Of a stretch of 64,000 bases of DNA, positions 22,622-33,529 are shown piece by piece (position 1 is the first letter of the stretch; every line of letters begins with the position of its first letter). The DNA is from Inonotus obliquus (Eukaryota > Basidiomycota > Agaricomycetes > Hymenochaetales > Hymenochaetaceae), in contig JAJHTX010000008.1 in NCBI GenBank assembly GCA_032164295.1, forward strand, positions 868,001 through 932,000, given 5' to 3'. The notes under the pieces are model-generated. The model made no database searches. It was given only the letters and a program-made list of their open reading frames with translations, and was not told where the DNA came from. A program made the translations under genes and the position numbers.

Positions 22622-22769
22622 GCTCGGCTGCACTGGTCCCGGGACCAGTGCCCGCCAATATGCCTGCCGGTGGTAGGGCTACCTGCGGTCGGCTAGCGTC
22701 GGCAAGGCTTTTCCAGCCTCCGGATTGGTCGGTTGCTAACCTGCGGTAACTGGACCAGTGCAGCCGAGC
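22622..22769. mobile_element. small 148-bp inverted-repeat insertion (MITE-like) in element B
   Basis: 18-bp perfect terminal inverted repeats: GCTCGGCTGCACTGGTCC at 22622-22639 and its complement at 22752-22769. It separates the terminal repeat of element B from the sub-terminal block that in element A lies only about 10 bp inside, so it looks inserted. The left repeat overlaps a 22-bp perfect palindrome at 22630-22651. GC-rich, unlike the AT-rich body of B. No clear target duplication. Confidence 0.55.
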
Positions 22770-23401
22770 TGGCTCTTAGCGATTGCCAGTCCCCATTAAA
22801 CTCTCTCCTACATCCCCTCACATGCATCGCTCACAGATTGAAACACATCTACTCAAGCCCACCTGGCAACCTTTGTCGACGATGGCAAAGGTGTGTCACA
22901 CCTCCGTACATACATGGGAAAATATGTGAAGCAGACGGACGTGAACGAGCCGCGGCGAGACAGTGTTGGAACATGCAACATGCAAGGCAGGCCTAGGAAA
23001 AGATGCCCATGTAAATATTTGTTGTGATTTGGAAAGATACATAGACTCGGACCGAGGATACTTTTGGACATGAAATATTTATGCAGTGTGCACTAACCTC
23101 CACTCACCCATCACATTATTTGTTCTGGTTAGCGAGAGTGTTCTGCCAAGGGAGCGTGAGATATATAAGTATTTTGGTAATAAAGACCGGCTGGTATAGC
23201 ATTGAGAAACTCACAAGGATGTTTACGAGGTGCTCAAGAGCATCGCCCTCGGACTCATTGCTCATCCAGTACCCATATTCACTTCTATTCTCAAGCACAG
23301 CTGCGGTTCTTCACTGTAAGCATGTGACACATACTCCTTGCATAAGGATTAGGACTTACTAAACGCCTTCCATTGTGACCCTTCAGGACGAACGACAAAT
23401 T

Positions 23402-23692
23402 CTACAACCTTTTGAGGTGCTCGCTTATTTGCTGGTCTTTTTTTTTGTGCTGCTCAGACAGAAAATGCGAAAGGGTGTGATGCGAGTCATTGTAAGGATC
23501 AGAAATGATTAGTTGAAGGTGGAAGGAGAGCATGCCTTCAAAGAACATCTTCACAGTTGCCGGAGGTTCTCGTCGCCTGACTTGTAGCGCTTTTCGCTCG
23601 GCTTCAAGGAACTTGACTCGGACATGATTGATATTGCGAGTGCTTAGGGAAGCCAAGTGACTCTGTGTCAGTGAATAACTATGCTCGGTCAT
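23402..23692 (-). CDS. possible small hypothetical protein
   Basis: ATG-initiated 96-codon frame with balanced composition, e.g. HVRVKFLEAERKALQVRR (residues about 23-40) and a Lys/His-rich tail. No family recognised, no splice partners found. It may be a real small gene or chance. Confidence 0.25.
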   Translation of the reverse strand: MTEHSYSLTQSHLASLSTRNINHVRVKFLEAERKALQVRRREPPATVKMFFEGMLSFHLQLIISDPYNDSHHTLSHFLSEQHKKKDQQISEHLKRL

Positions 23693-24216
23693 TCGTCAAG
23701 GAGAGCAGCTATTTATCATCTCAGAGACAGAAGCAAACTGGGGTCCTCAGAATGCAAAGTAAAGTAGCAAAGTGCCCTCGTTATGGCGAGTAGAATGAGC
23801 GCCACACTAGAATGCACCTACGTCCTTCACATCAAACTCGAGTAAACAAGATCAAGAAAAGACAAAACTCGATTTATTTTTCGGATTCGTACTCCATCTC
23901 CGTCTCCATCTGATGACCTGATGACAAAAAAATTAGCCATGGTACGGGTGAACGGTGAGAGAAACGAGAAACGTCATTACGAGTTGATCATTATGTATCG
24001 CGTCGGAGGTAGAAAGTGGTCATTAATGTTGAGCAATGTGAGCAAGGGTAGAAGGTAAGAAGGGGAGGAAGAAAGGGAGGCGGAAGAGCGAAATGACGAA
24101 ATTTGAAAAAATGTAACAATGAAAATACAAAAAAGACAAGACAAAAGGTGGCTTGTCTACAAGTACGTATGTATGAGTATTAGATGCGATGCACGTATAT
24201 ATGAAAAATGGTGATA

Positions 24217-24776
24217 GCGTACGTATACGGGTATGCGCGTAATCCCAAGGTTCAATACAGATACGTTCCGTACTTTACAACCCCGTAATTGTTTTTTTTC
24301 AAGTGACATACGGAAACGGGTAGGTGCGTTATACAGAATACGGCCGCATACGGTAGCAAGAAGAATTGACAAGAAATCAAGAAACTCAAACATCAAGATT
24401 TGTGAGATCTACCTTTCGACCGCAGCCAGTGATGAGTGTCGTGATGTTTCTGACCCCGGAGACGTCCACACACAGACAATGTTGCATTGCTGGCAAATAA
24501 CAAAAAGCATCTGAGACAATTTATACACATTCTATTCAAAGAAGAAGGTATTTGCTTGCCTATATTGTCCAACAGACCTCGTATACATGCCATCGAAGTA
24601 ACAGAGGCATGAGGGAGGAGATGGCGCGTTGTGCAGACTCAGCAGAGTGATCGCCCTCACATTGTATACGGATTTTTCTGGATAACTCAATACGGTGTAC
24701 GCACCGTACAATACGGACCCGTAAAAACAAGTCGGATCCTTGATACGATTACAGGGCGTACCCGTATACTTACGGA
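24217..24776. mobile_element. TACGG-rich foldback / MITE-like element
   Basis: Imperfect inverted repeats face each other: CGTACGTATACGGGTATGC at 24218-24236 and, reading the minus strand from about 24776, CGTAAGTATACGGGTACGC. The interior and the right flank to 24810 are packed with the word TACGG or its complement CCGTA (more than a dozen copies). There is no coding frame. Such arrays near element ends are common where a transposase binds repeatedly. Edges are approximate and I did not find a target duplication. Confidence 0.5.
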
Positions 24777-25190
24777 CCGTTTCCGTACAATACGGTACGT
24801 TGCGGATCCCTATCGACGAGGAGGCGTAGTCGGGATCGGAAGAGACTAAGATGGTTGTAAGGGAGCGGAGGTGGAGGCGGAACCGGAGGGGGATGGACCA
24901 GCTGAAGGTGGAGGGGGAAGAAGTGGTTGAACGGTTTGTTGAGAAGGTTGAGAAGGTGCAAAACCCGAGGCTCGAGAAGGCGCTTCCCGAAGCGTCCGTC
25001 CCGCCTCAGTCGCCTCAGCCGCTGAAACTTCCACCGCCTTACCCACCCTCGAATCTCTCCTAGAAGACGATTCCGTCCCAGTTCCCGAATCAACTCTTGA
25101 CCTAATAGGTCTTCCAAACGTATAATCCTCAGGGTTCGTCGGATTTTGCGTTGGAGACACCAAGTCTGATCTACCGGAAGCAGAGAATGA
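24770..25190 (-). pseudogene. Pro/Ser-rich ORF without start, possible gene remnant
   Basis: An open minus-strand frame with coding-like composition (NPTNPEDYTFGRPIRSRVDS, then Glu/Ala and Pro/Ser-rich parts) but no ATG. A plausible first exon lies upstream (ATG at 25355, MASFRRRMIKG, donor GTAAGC at 25295), yet its phase does not fit either AG available before this frame. The 3' end runs into the TACGG-rich element. It could be a gene truncated by that element, or an unannotated gene with exons I missed. Confidence 0.3.
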
Positions 25191-25694
25191 TTAGGATTCT
25201 GTTGATGGACGGTGGACGGAAGGGACTTCTGAAAGGGCTGCCAATGAACTTGCTCGGGAACGTATACCCTGCCAAATTTCCATATGAATGCTTACCTTTG
25301 CTGCCGTGGAGGATGACAACGATCCCTTGATCATTCTTCTACGAAACGAAGCCATGGATATCGTATGATATAGTACCATTGAACGAACAGATGATTGAGG
25401 TGATCGTTAGAAACTCGAAAAACGGATTTATCGCTTGTTGCTGAATGTATATACCACTTGATCTGCCAGCAGGCGAGCTGAGTGCGAATCTTAGCGAAGC
25501 CGAATCCATTGTTCGCGGTGAAATCAAAGAGCCGGAATCATACACTTCAGAAGAGGTCGTCATGCACGATACTACACAGTGCCAGCAGCGAATGAAGAAT
25601 GAGTACAGCAGCGCGGAAAAAAAACGCCGTGTCCATCACGTTACGTCAAGTAAGTGTAGCATACATCCTAACTACGATATCGTCGCCTTACACA

Positions 25695-27762
25695 ATGACG
25701 AACTCGAGAACACAAACAACGATATCACCACATACACAACAACCATTCGTAACTCGCACGTATCCAACAGAAGATGCATTGGACGAGATCATAAAGACTG
25801 CCGATAATGCGCAGAAAAGCTGGGTGAATGTCCCACTTGCAGAGCGTATTGCAATGGGATATAGATTCATCGTAAGGGAAAGCAATTTAGGAGAAGAATT
25901 TTCTGAATCGTTGGCATTTGATGCTGTGTAGGAAGTTTTCAAGCAGATGGAGGCTGATTTCCCGCTTGAGTTGACCATGCAAATGGGTCGGTGAGTAGCG
26001 TACGAACTGCTTATATGCGCAACCATTGACGTCGATTCATCTCAAGACCGGTATCGCAAGCACTGGGAGAGTTGCGCGGCACGATAGGTCGCGCAGAATA
26101 CATGCTTTCCATTGCAGATTCGTCACTGTCACCTGTATCATTGTCCGACACCGATCAACCTGGCTTCAAGCGATACATCGAACGCGTTCCACTTGGTGTT
26201 GTCTTTGTCATCACACCATGGAACTACCCATACCTCGTAACAATTAACAGTGTCCTCCCCGCAATCATTGCGGGAAACACAGTCCTCTTAAAGCCGTCGC
26301 CTCAAACACCGCTCGTTGCAGAAAGGTTTCAACGTGCTTTCGAAGAGGCTGGTGTTCCGAAAGGTGTGGTTCAGGCGATACATCTCGGTACAGAAGGTAT
26401 CGAGTATGCGATAAGGCACAAGTTGGTGAACTTTGTGAGCTTTACGGGGAGCGTCGTTGGCGGAAAGTCCGTTGAGAAGTTGGCCGCTGACGCAGAGGGA
26501 TTCAAAGGTGTTGCATTAGAGGTGTGTTCATCTCGTTCTTTTATCGTACGTTATCAGTTTCTCATGCCTACCCTTTTAGCTCGGTGGAAAGGATCCAGCA
26601 TATGTTCGCCCAGATGCCGACTTCGACTACACCGTAGCTGAGCTTGTTGACGGTCAGACCCTATCCTTCTCAACTATCCATCTGTGGTGACCACCGAGAC
26701 CTACAGGAGCATTCTTTAATTCGGGCCAAAGTTGCTGCGCTATCGAGGTACATCGATGATAACTTCACTTCCGTATATGAATCCTTTTTGACCTTCTCCA
26801 TTATTTGGCAGCGAATTTACGTTCACGAATCGATATTCGACAAGTTCGTGGCCGCGTATGTGGAATTAGTCAAGGTAAGGTGTGATCTAACGGAGCTCGT
26901 TCCGGATTATACGAGGTTGCATAGAAATACAAACTCGGAGATCCGACCGACCCAGACACGTCGTTGGGGCCTGTTGTCAGTGTCGCTAGTGCGGAGAAGA
27001 TAAGGAAGCAGGTTGCGGATGCAGGTGAGAGTTACAACCCGAGGGCGCCGAGCATTCGAAGTAACCCCGTATTCTGTCGGATAATAGTTGCTGCGGGTGC
27101 TAAGCCCCTTATTCCTGAGGAACTGTTTCCTACGGCGCTCTCGTATGTCTCCTTACACAACACCACCGCTTAGGATTGACATGCCCCAGGGGAACCGCTT
27201 TCGTTGCACCTCAGGTTCTAATCGATGTTAATCACAGTGAGTCACAATGGGCCGTTTCAAAGGGAGCATGCTGAGAACCCTTGCATTAGCAATGGATATC
27301 ATGGCGGTGCGCTTCGTGACTCCTCGAAATCCGTGATCAACAATGAAGCTACTGATTTATTCACCTACCAAATAGGAAGAAACGTTCGGACCTGTTGTTG
27401 GCATCCAACGTGTTTCATCAGATGAGGAAGCATTAGCACTTATGAACGATTCACCGTATGGCCTCACTGCCTCTGTTTGGACGGACACAGCACACAATGA
27501 AGATTCGCAGACTGCGTTCCTGAAGTTCGTGGATGGGCTCGAAACAGGGACGGTATTCTTGAACAGATGCGACTTCCTTGATCCTGCGCTCGCCTGGACG
27601 GGCGTTAAAAACAGCGGGAGGGGAGTAAGTCTCAGCAAATTTGGTCAGTACCCTTGGAGTTTTTGAAGTACCACCTTGATATCTGATCTGTGTCCTCTTT
27701 ACCTAGGCTACGACCAACTCACGAGAGCGAAGTCGGTGCACATGAAGATTAAGACGTCGTAA
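25695..27762 (+). CDS. NAD(P)-dependent aldehyde dehydrogenase (12 exons)
   Basis: Oxidises an aldehyde to the carboxylic acid using NAD(P)+; substrate unknown. Exons: 25695-25871, 25932-25990, 26047-26521, 26580-26652, 26707-26747, 26812-26874, 26925-27024, 27088-27142, 27190-27236, 27290-27306, 27376-27643, 27707-27762; they sum to 476 aa in frame. Motifs in order: PWNYPY and KPSPQTP (nucleotide-binding region), FTGSVVGGKSV (glycine motif), ELGGKDPAYV with the catalytic Glu, NSGQSCCAIERIYVHE with the catalytic Cys, and EETFGPVVG near the C-terminus. Length is normal for the soluble family. Exon 10 is only 17 nt. No N-terminal targeting signal, so probably cytosolic. It is followed after about 280 bp by the ZIP transporter on the same strand. 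Confidence 0.93.
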
Positions 27763-28039
27763 GAATATGTACGTTGGATAGTATCTGTACTCTATGATAA
27801 TGAATAGGCGTTGGATCGCAAGGCAAAGAAATAAATGTTTGCGTGTTTGCGTGCGCTGCCTGCCCAATAGGTTGATACGAGTCCGTTCCGTAAGCGAGCC
27901 AATAGTAAGGCTAGAATACGTAAGCCATGACTGGCAGGGTTCTCAATATTTATCGTCCGTTGTAAACGTCATACTCCGCGGATAAAATTCAGCCAATTTG
28001 TTCCTCTTCACCTTGCTTCCGTCCCCCATCTCCATCGCC

Positions 28040-29676
28040 ATGGCATGGATCAAACTCCCCGTAATTTCAGGCATCTTCGTCCTTACATTCCTCTGTGAGC
28101 ATCTTAGCCTGCTGCTACATGATACACATGTCCCCGACAACTAAGTCGGAGTTGATTTGTAGCAACGTCTTTTCAAACACTCTCGCAACGATCTAGCTCC
28201 ATTGGGATCCCGAAAACGCTTTTCTTTATTCTGAAGCACTTTGGAACTGGTATACTACGCTCTTTCTCGCAGGATTGGTTGTGAAGTTTTTCTGAATTTG
28301 CGTGACGACAGGGGTGATCTTGTCCACAGCATTCGTGCATCTCCTACAGGATGCATTCGAAAACCTCTTCGAACTCGAAAAGTCGCAAATGCGCGGAATT
28401 CAAAGATGGATTGGTCTGATACTGTACGCCGTTCTAACCCATACTTTGAAATTTATGCCTGAATTGGATATACTATGTGGCGCACAGCCTTGTCTCCCTC
28501 CTCGCCATTTTTTCTGTAGAATGTGGGTTCACCTCGCTCTTCTCCGTTTGCATCGGGTCTCATGTATCGACACAGATATATCCCTGGCCTACGTCGAACG
28601 CCTTGAACAGAGCGGTAGAGTCAACATTGAAGAGGGGCATCATCACGAGCATAGTCGTGATGACCTAGAAGGAGATTCTGGTTCCATTGGAGTCCCGTCG
28701 AAACCGAGAAAAATCCGTAGCATACTACCCCGCATTCCCACAGATACGGATACCATACATAGCAGCGCCGCGGTCCGTCGCTCGACGCAAGGAGAGCATC
28801 TCTCTGAGCATACTTTCTTGCTTCCTTCCGAATCTTCGTCCTCAGGCACACCTGATGGGCATCGGCGTTATTCAGCAACGTTTCCATTGCATAGAGGCGA
28901 TGGTCCGTACAGAAATAAACTTGGGTTTCTGAGGCGAAACTACCACAGCCATCGGGAGTCATCGTATGTGAGCCATGGGCGCTGCTCGCCTGGTACCTGT
29001 ATCGACGAAGTATGCACACCACCGGAACAAGATGACTCGGCAGTGGACCGAACACACACAACTGTCAAAGTTCTCGTGCGTCCTATTCTGATGTTTGTAT
29101 TGCTGGAGTGTGCAAGCCCATTGATTCTTTGTTGTAGGTTCTTCAAGCTGGTATCATGATACACTCGCTCATAATCGGCGTCACGCTTTCGATCAAGCAA
29201 GGTTCCGAATTTAGTGAGTATTGCTTCCTACTTTTATTATTGCCGACTCATCGATGTGATTTTTATATCCTAACCTAGCTTCTCTTGTCATTGCGATTGC
29301 ATTCCACCAGTTGTTTGAAGGTTTCTCGCTCGGAGCTCGACTTGCGACGCTCGCTTCTCCATCCGAGAACGACAAGAACATATCTATACCCATCATCCTC
29401 TCAGTAATCTTCGGCTTGTCCATTCCAGCAGGTTGCCTTATCGGGCATTTCACGCTCGATTCCGGATCATTCTCCGATTCCCATGAATGGAATTTCAAGT
29501 TAGCGCAAGGTCTCACATCTGCAGTCTCGGCGGGAACACTCATCTACGCAAGCTGCGTCGAGCTTTTGGCGGGGGACTTCATTCATTCTTCGTTACGTCG
29601 GAAGAGTATTTGGAAACAGGTGCTCGCATTCGTAAGCTTATTGGCTGGTGCCGCCGTTATGGCATTACTCGCGTAA
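28040..29676 (+). CDS. ZIP-family zinc/iron transporter
   Basis: Multi-pass membrane importer of Zn2+ or a related divalent metal into the cytosol. Exons 28040-28094, 28163-28249, 28312-28423, 28488-28522, 28576-29075, 29138-29213, 29279-29676 give 420 aa. Visible segments: FFILKHFGTGVILSTAFVHLL (TM2 with the family His), LILLVSLLAIFSVEYIS (TM3), then a 160-residue cytosolic loop with a His cluster (EEGHHHEH), the metal-binding helices IMIHSLIIGVTLS and IAFHQLFEGFSLGAR (TM4/TM5, His and Glu ligands), and three further hydrophobic helices to the C-terminus. The start Met precedes the first hydrophobic helix (ISGIFVLTFL); the N-terminus is short, so one helix may be missing or the true start lies upstream. 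Metal specificity cannot be told from sequence. Confidence 0.92.
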
Positions 29677-30524
29677 GCACTCACTTTCGGACAAGTTCAT
29701 ATATCCTATCTAATGCGTATTGCTGGACACTTGTCTACATGATAGCGCGTGAGTTCGAAGATATTAGCACGGCTTAAATCCATCCTTGCCCAGGCTTGAT
29801 TGATTAGAATTACGCCACGCCACGATTATACGCTGTTCTCCCACCATCATACCGAGGATCACTGTTCCTTGCAAAAACCATCTCAACGTTACGACTTCTT
29901 CGTTACCCCTAGCTCTGTATCTATAGCCCGCGCATAAAGGTATACGGTATCTCATTTACGTGTAGTTTCTCATGCTATGCTCTGGAATGTTATTACTTTG
30001 GAAAAGACTTACCTCTGTTTTTATCAGTAATTCAAGAAACCTATCTGGCAGGGCTGGCAGCAGGTAAGTGAAACAACCACGACACCAAGAAGCACAGGTG
30101 CGCGACAGCTTGAGGTGCATGCGCCTCCCATAGCTTCGTTCATCATTTCAGCATCCCGCAAAGGTTCTGGACATCAAACTCGTTGAATTCATGGATCCGC
30201 ACTTCGATCATGAACGGTCTCATTCGCTTCCCCAAGTCTGAGAACTCGACAGAAACCGCTCATTCACTACAAAGCTAATCAACTCGCGGTACGCTTCCAT
30301 GTCATAGAATAGGGTGAAACTCAGCCTTCCAGTTCCAGCATAGATCAGCTCGACAAAAATACGAGCCAACTCTCCGGTCTGCGGGTATACTTGTCCATCG
30401 TCGCTTCTGGTATTATCTCAGTCCTGTCCCACCGTTCTAGCCGGAGTATAAGAGTCATCTCAATCCCCACAGAACACCAACTACCTTCCGGCACCCTGTA
30501 ATCCACTCATCCACTGCAATAACC
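29677..30524. other. intergenic, promoter of methyltransferase 1
   Basis: About 850 bp without a supported gene. A TATA-like box lies near the right end. Confidence 0.55.
30447..30452 (+). promoter_or_regulatory. TATA-like box of methyltransferase 1
   Basis: TATAAG 78 bp upstream of the ATG. Confidence 0.4.
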
Positions 30525-31527
30525 ATGACCATTCCCGAGCTAGGAAACGAGGTTACAAGTAACGACAAATATATACTCCCTCGTAACGACATTGAAAGAG
30601 ATAGGTATGGTGTTGGCTAGTCATTGAGATGTCACGTTGATCGACTATGATATCCACCAGATTACAGCTGCAGCATGAAATTTTAACCGAGGCTCTTGAA
30701 GGGCGCATCATAATTGATAAGCGTATCGAGCTCAGACCAGGCGATCGCGTCCTCGACTCTGCGACTGGTGGAGGTACATGCTATGTTCTTGCCAGACACC
30801 ATTCAAGACTAACTTGAAGCTCATTCTTTAAGCATCGTGGATTCTCGATCTGGCTGATAAGCTTCCAAAGAGCGTCGAATTTGTAGGAATCGACATTTCA
30901 ACGTCTATGTTCCCGGACAAGCTTCCCAGCAACGTTACTTTATACGAGATGTCGATGTTAGAGCTTCCGTCAAGCTGGGACAACTCTTTCGACTTTATTA
31001 ACCAACGCCTACTCATGGCAGCGTTTACCATTACTCAATGGCGCAGGGCGATATCCGAACTCTTTCGAGTCCTCAAGCCCGGAGGTGCCATACAATTCAC
31101 GGAGGTCGGAGAACATGGATCACTAAACAAGTCAGTCTTACTCCCCGCAATGACACAAGCCATCGGGTTTGCTGTCGCTATATACTGTAAACGAAACCTA
31201 CTTGGAAAAGAAAGTGGTCCACGTCTTCCCTCATTACTTCAAGAGACCGGCTTTCACGATATTCAATCCGAAATTCGCCAAGTACCTCTCGGAAAACAAT
31301 GGGGCGAAATCGGAGTTAAAAGTTCAAAGAATTTTGATATGTTATGTCGAACGTTTGGAAATCTGTGTCTTGCGGAAGGTGGATTAGGAGTATGTAAGTC
31401 GCAGAATGAGGTTGATGCTGTAGTCGATGAAGCAAAGAGGGAATGGGATGATAATTCGGGTATTTACATGCAGGTTTACGCAATAACCGCAAGAAAGCCC
31501 ATTCGTGACGAACTGTTCAAGTTGTAA
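30525..31527 (+). CDS. class I SAM-dependent methyltransferase 1
   Basis: Exons 30525-30604, 30661-30773, 30833-31527 give 295 aa. SAM-binding motif I is RVLDSATGGASW (around residue 60), the acidic end of strand 2 is VGIDIS, motif III-like SSWDNSFDFINQRLL, and post-motif ELFRVLKPGGAIQFTEVG. This is the UbiE/Coq5-like fold common in fungal secondary metabolism and LaeA-like proteins, but the substrate is unknown. No targeting sequence. It is paired with a tandem paralog 1 kb downstream on the same strand; exon 2 has the same length (113 nt) in both and the splice phases match. Confidence 0.9.
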
Positions 31528-32538
31528 TCACATCAAATGGAAGATTTTGTACTATTTCTTTACCGAGCTTGCATGAGATATACCAATCTTCATGGAAGAG
31601 TTTCATCCTATCCGTTCCATGCAAGCCCACGGGGTCAGTATGTTTTCAAACCCTACACTTCCATGTTCATACGTCGTGTTTGATATGGTGCCTTGCCAAG
31701 TTTTGCCGTCGCTCATCCTAGTTGGAGTAAGTTCGCGATCATCCATCCTCAATCTATTTTTCAAGCACCACCACACGGTGAGCGGATATCGCCTCCTTGT
31801 TGTCTTCCATTCTGTTCGCCCATTAGTGCATCCCGTAGCTAAATCTATCAGCCATCACTGTCGCCATCCTAATCCCGAAGGCGAACAAAACTGAATGAAT
31901 ACATGGAAGTACGGTATCAGTGCGGCGCAGGAGTTAGGTATAATGTAAGTCTGATTATTCCTGTTCATCGCACTATAGAGTTCATTCATTTTTAAGTTAG
32001 ATGTGAACCTACTCCCGGTCGACTTAAGAGAAGGAAGGGTAGCTCACCGTGCAAGTTCCACCCGTACGTTCCATACCAGAATAGCCGGGTCAAGACGAAG
32101 AAAAAGAGTAGAACGGAAATATCCTCGTTAGTAAGTCCGTCTTTCGATTGAAGAATGAAATGACTCTGTGCAGTCTTCAAGAGGTCGTCCTATCCTATCC
32201 TCTCGTGTGTGGCCCGCGAAGTGAAGACTGTCCCCACCAGTTACGTACTCGTTACCCACAATTCCAACCTTTGATGAGAACTGGTGCTTAGTCAAGATTT
32301 CGATTACTCGATAAAGGTGCAGTTGATATAGCTTGTCTTTCCCCCTGTATAATCACTCCTATCGCGAGGATTCCGGATTCCTCTGCTCTCACGCCGGATT
32401 GTATAAATTAAACACAGCGCATTGTGTTATCCGACTTGGAATCACTTTCGCATCGTGCTCCTACCCAGCTCAGCCAAGCTCTACTGTGACTGAGAATACC
32501 TGTATAGACTATTTCACATCGATACTCCATTGGAGTCA
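31528..32538. other. spacer between the two methyltransferases
   Basis: About 1 kb with short frames only. I see no recognisable remnant of a third copy. The right part is the promoter of methyltransferase 2. Confidence 0.55.
32402..32407 (+). promoter_or_regulatory. TATA box of methyltransferase 2
   Basis: TATAAA 137 bp upstream of the ATG. Confidence 0.45.
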
Positions 32539-33529
32539 ATGAACCCCACGAGGGAGGATGATGTTACGAAGGAGGATAATTATGCACTTCCGAGGAATGG
32601 TATGGAAAGAGAAAGGTACGCTCATTTTCTGGCTCGTTGTATGGCCTACAAGCAATGAGCTCCATCACATATCAGGCTTGAGTTGCAGCATAGGGTGCTT
32701 ACGGAAACAGCCGGTGGTCGCCTCATCTTCGATAGTACCGTTAAACTAGAACCGGGGAGTCGTGTATTGGATTCTGGAACGGGCGCAGGTGAGCTTCCTC
32801 CGCGGTTAGCAAAGCAAAGACAGAATTCATACCGTCTTTCCAGCCTCGTGGATGCTTGACCTACAGAAGCGTTTACCAGAGGCAGTAGAGCTCGTTGGCG
32901 TTGATATCTCGAGAATCATGTTTCCGGACAACATTCCGAGCAATGTGAAGTTCTATGAGATTTCGTCGCTGGCTTTACCAAATAACTGGGAGAATTCCTT
33001 CGATCTCATCAACCAGCGCCTTTTGATGTCATCGCTTACCCCGGTGCAATGGCGAGCTGATCTACATGAACTATATCGAGTACTGAAACCCGGGGGCGCT
33101 ATCCAGCTGACGGAGTATGGAACGTATGGTTCGCCGACCAACTCAACTTATTCGCTCCCCGCCACGAAAACAGCAATTGGTTACCTTATAGCTGTTTATG
33201 AGAGGTTCGACATTCTCGGTCTCAACTGCGGTATTCAGGTTCCCGGTATGCTGAGAGAAGTGGGATTCTCGTGTGTGCGAGTCGAAGTTCTGCAGCAACC
33301 ACTTGGAAGGCAGTGGGGGGAGTTGGGAGAGATGGGGACTCAGAATTGGTTACATGTAGTTCGACACTTTGGAAACACGTGTCTTGCAGAGGGTGGTCTG
33401 GGTATGTGTGGGTCGCAAGCTGAGATAGACGAGATAATAGGCCAGACTGAGAAGGAGTGGAATGAGAACTCGGGAATCTTTGCTATTGTTTATATCATCA
33501 CCGCCAGAAAACCTATTGTCCCTAGGTAG
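32539..33529 (+). CDS. class I SAM-dependent methyltransferase 2
   Basis: Exons 32539-32615, 32676-32788, 32844-33529 give 291 aa. Motif I is RVLDSGTGAASW, strand 2 VGVDIS, then NNWENSFDLINQRLLMSS and ELYRVLKPGGAIQLTEYG. It is clearly a duplicate of methyltransferase 1: same three-exon structure, same intron phases, equal exon 2, and long shared blocks such as LAEGGLG and the C-terminal ITARKPI. The N-terminal 25 residues and the helix after the GGAIQ motif are most different, the parts that usually contact the methyl acceptor, so the two may differ in substrate. Start chosen because ALPRN aligns with ILPRN of copy 1. Confidence 0.9.

Larger units (their letters stand above)
20035..22794. mobile_element. 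TIR transposon B, 2.76 kb, related to A
   Basis: Starts GGGGACTGACAATCCC and ends GCGATTGCCAGTCCCC, the same terminus family as element A. Sub-terminal sequence agrees with A inverted: 20078-20150 (TCGGAGCTT, ATATGGTATGAAA, GTGTTTACTGCC) against the right end of A, and 22548-22614 (TTTACCGGT, CCGCGTCGT, GTGCGTTCCC read in reverse) against 18945-19015. It carries a 199-codon minus-strand frame and a second 146-bp inverted-repeat insertion near the right end. I found no matching target duplication, so the outer edges may be rearranged or the element is old. No DDE motif recognised. The stretch 20467-20930 could itself be an inserted fragment (it begins TGTTAGAA like many LTRs), but I could not find its other end. 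Confidence 0.65.
22795..25694. other. 2.9-kb gene-poor region between transposons and aldehyde dehydrogenase
   Basis: Contains only weak frames, of which two are listed separately, and one TACGG-rich foldback element. A/G-rich at 24040-24150. I could not assemble a convincing spliced gene. Confidence 0.5.

Noticed and set aside
22853..23362. Overlapping frames on both strands of 60-93 codons
   Set aside because: Mutually overlapping, without motifs or consistent splice sites; likely chance.
28621..29061. 146-codon minus-strand frame
   Set aside because: Antisense to the large loop exon of the ZIP transporter.
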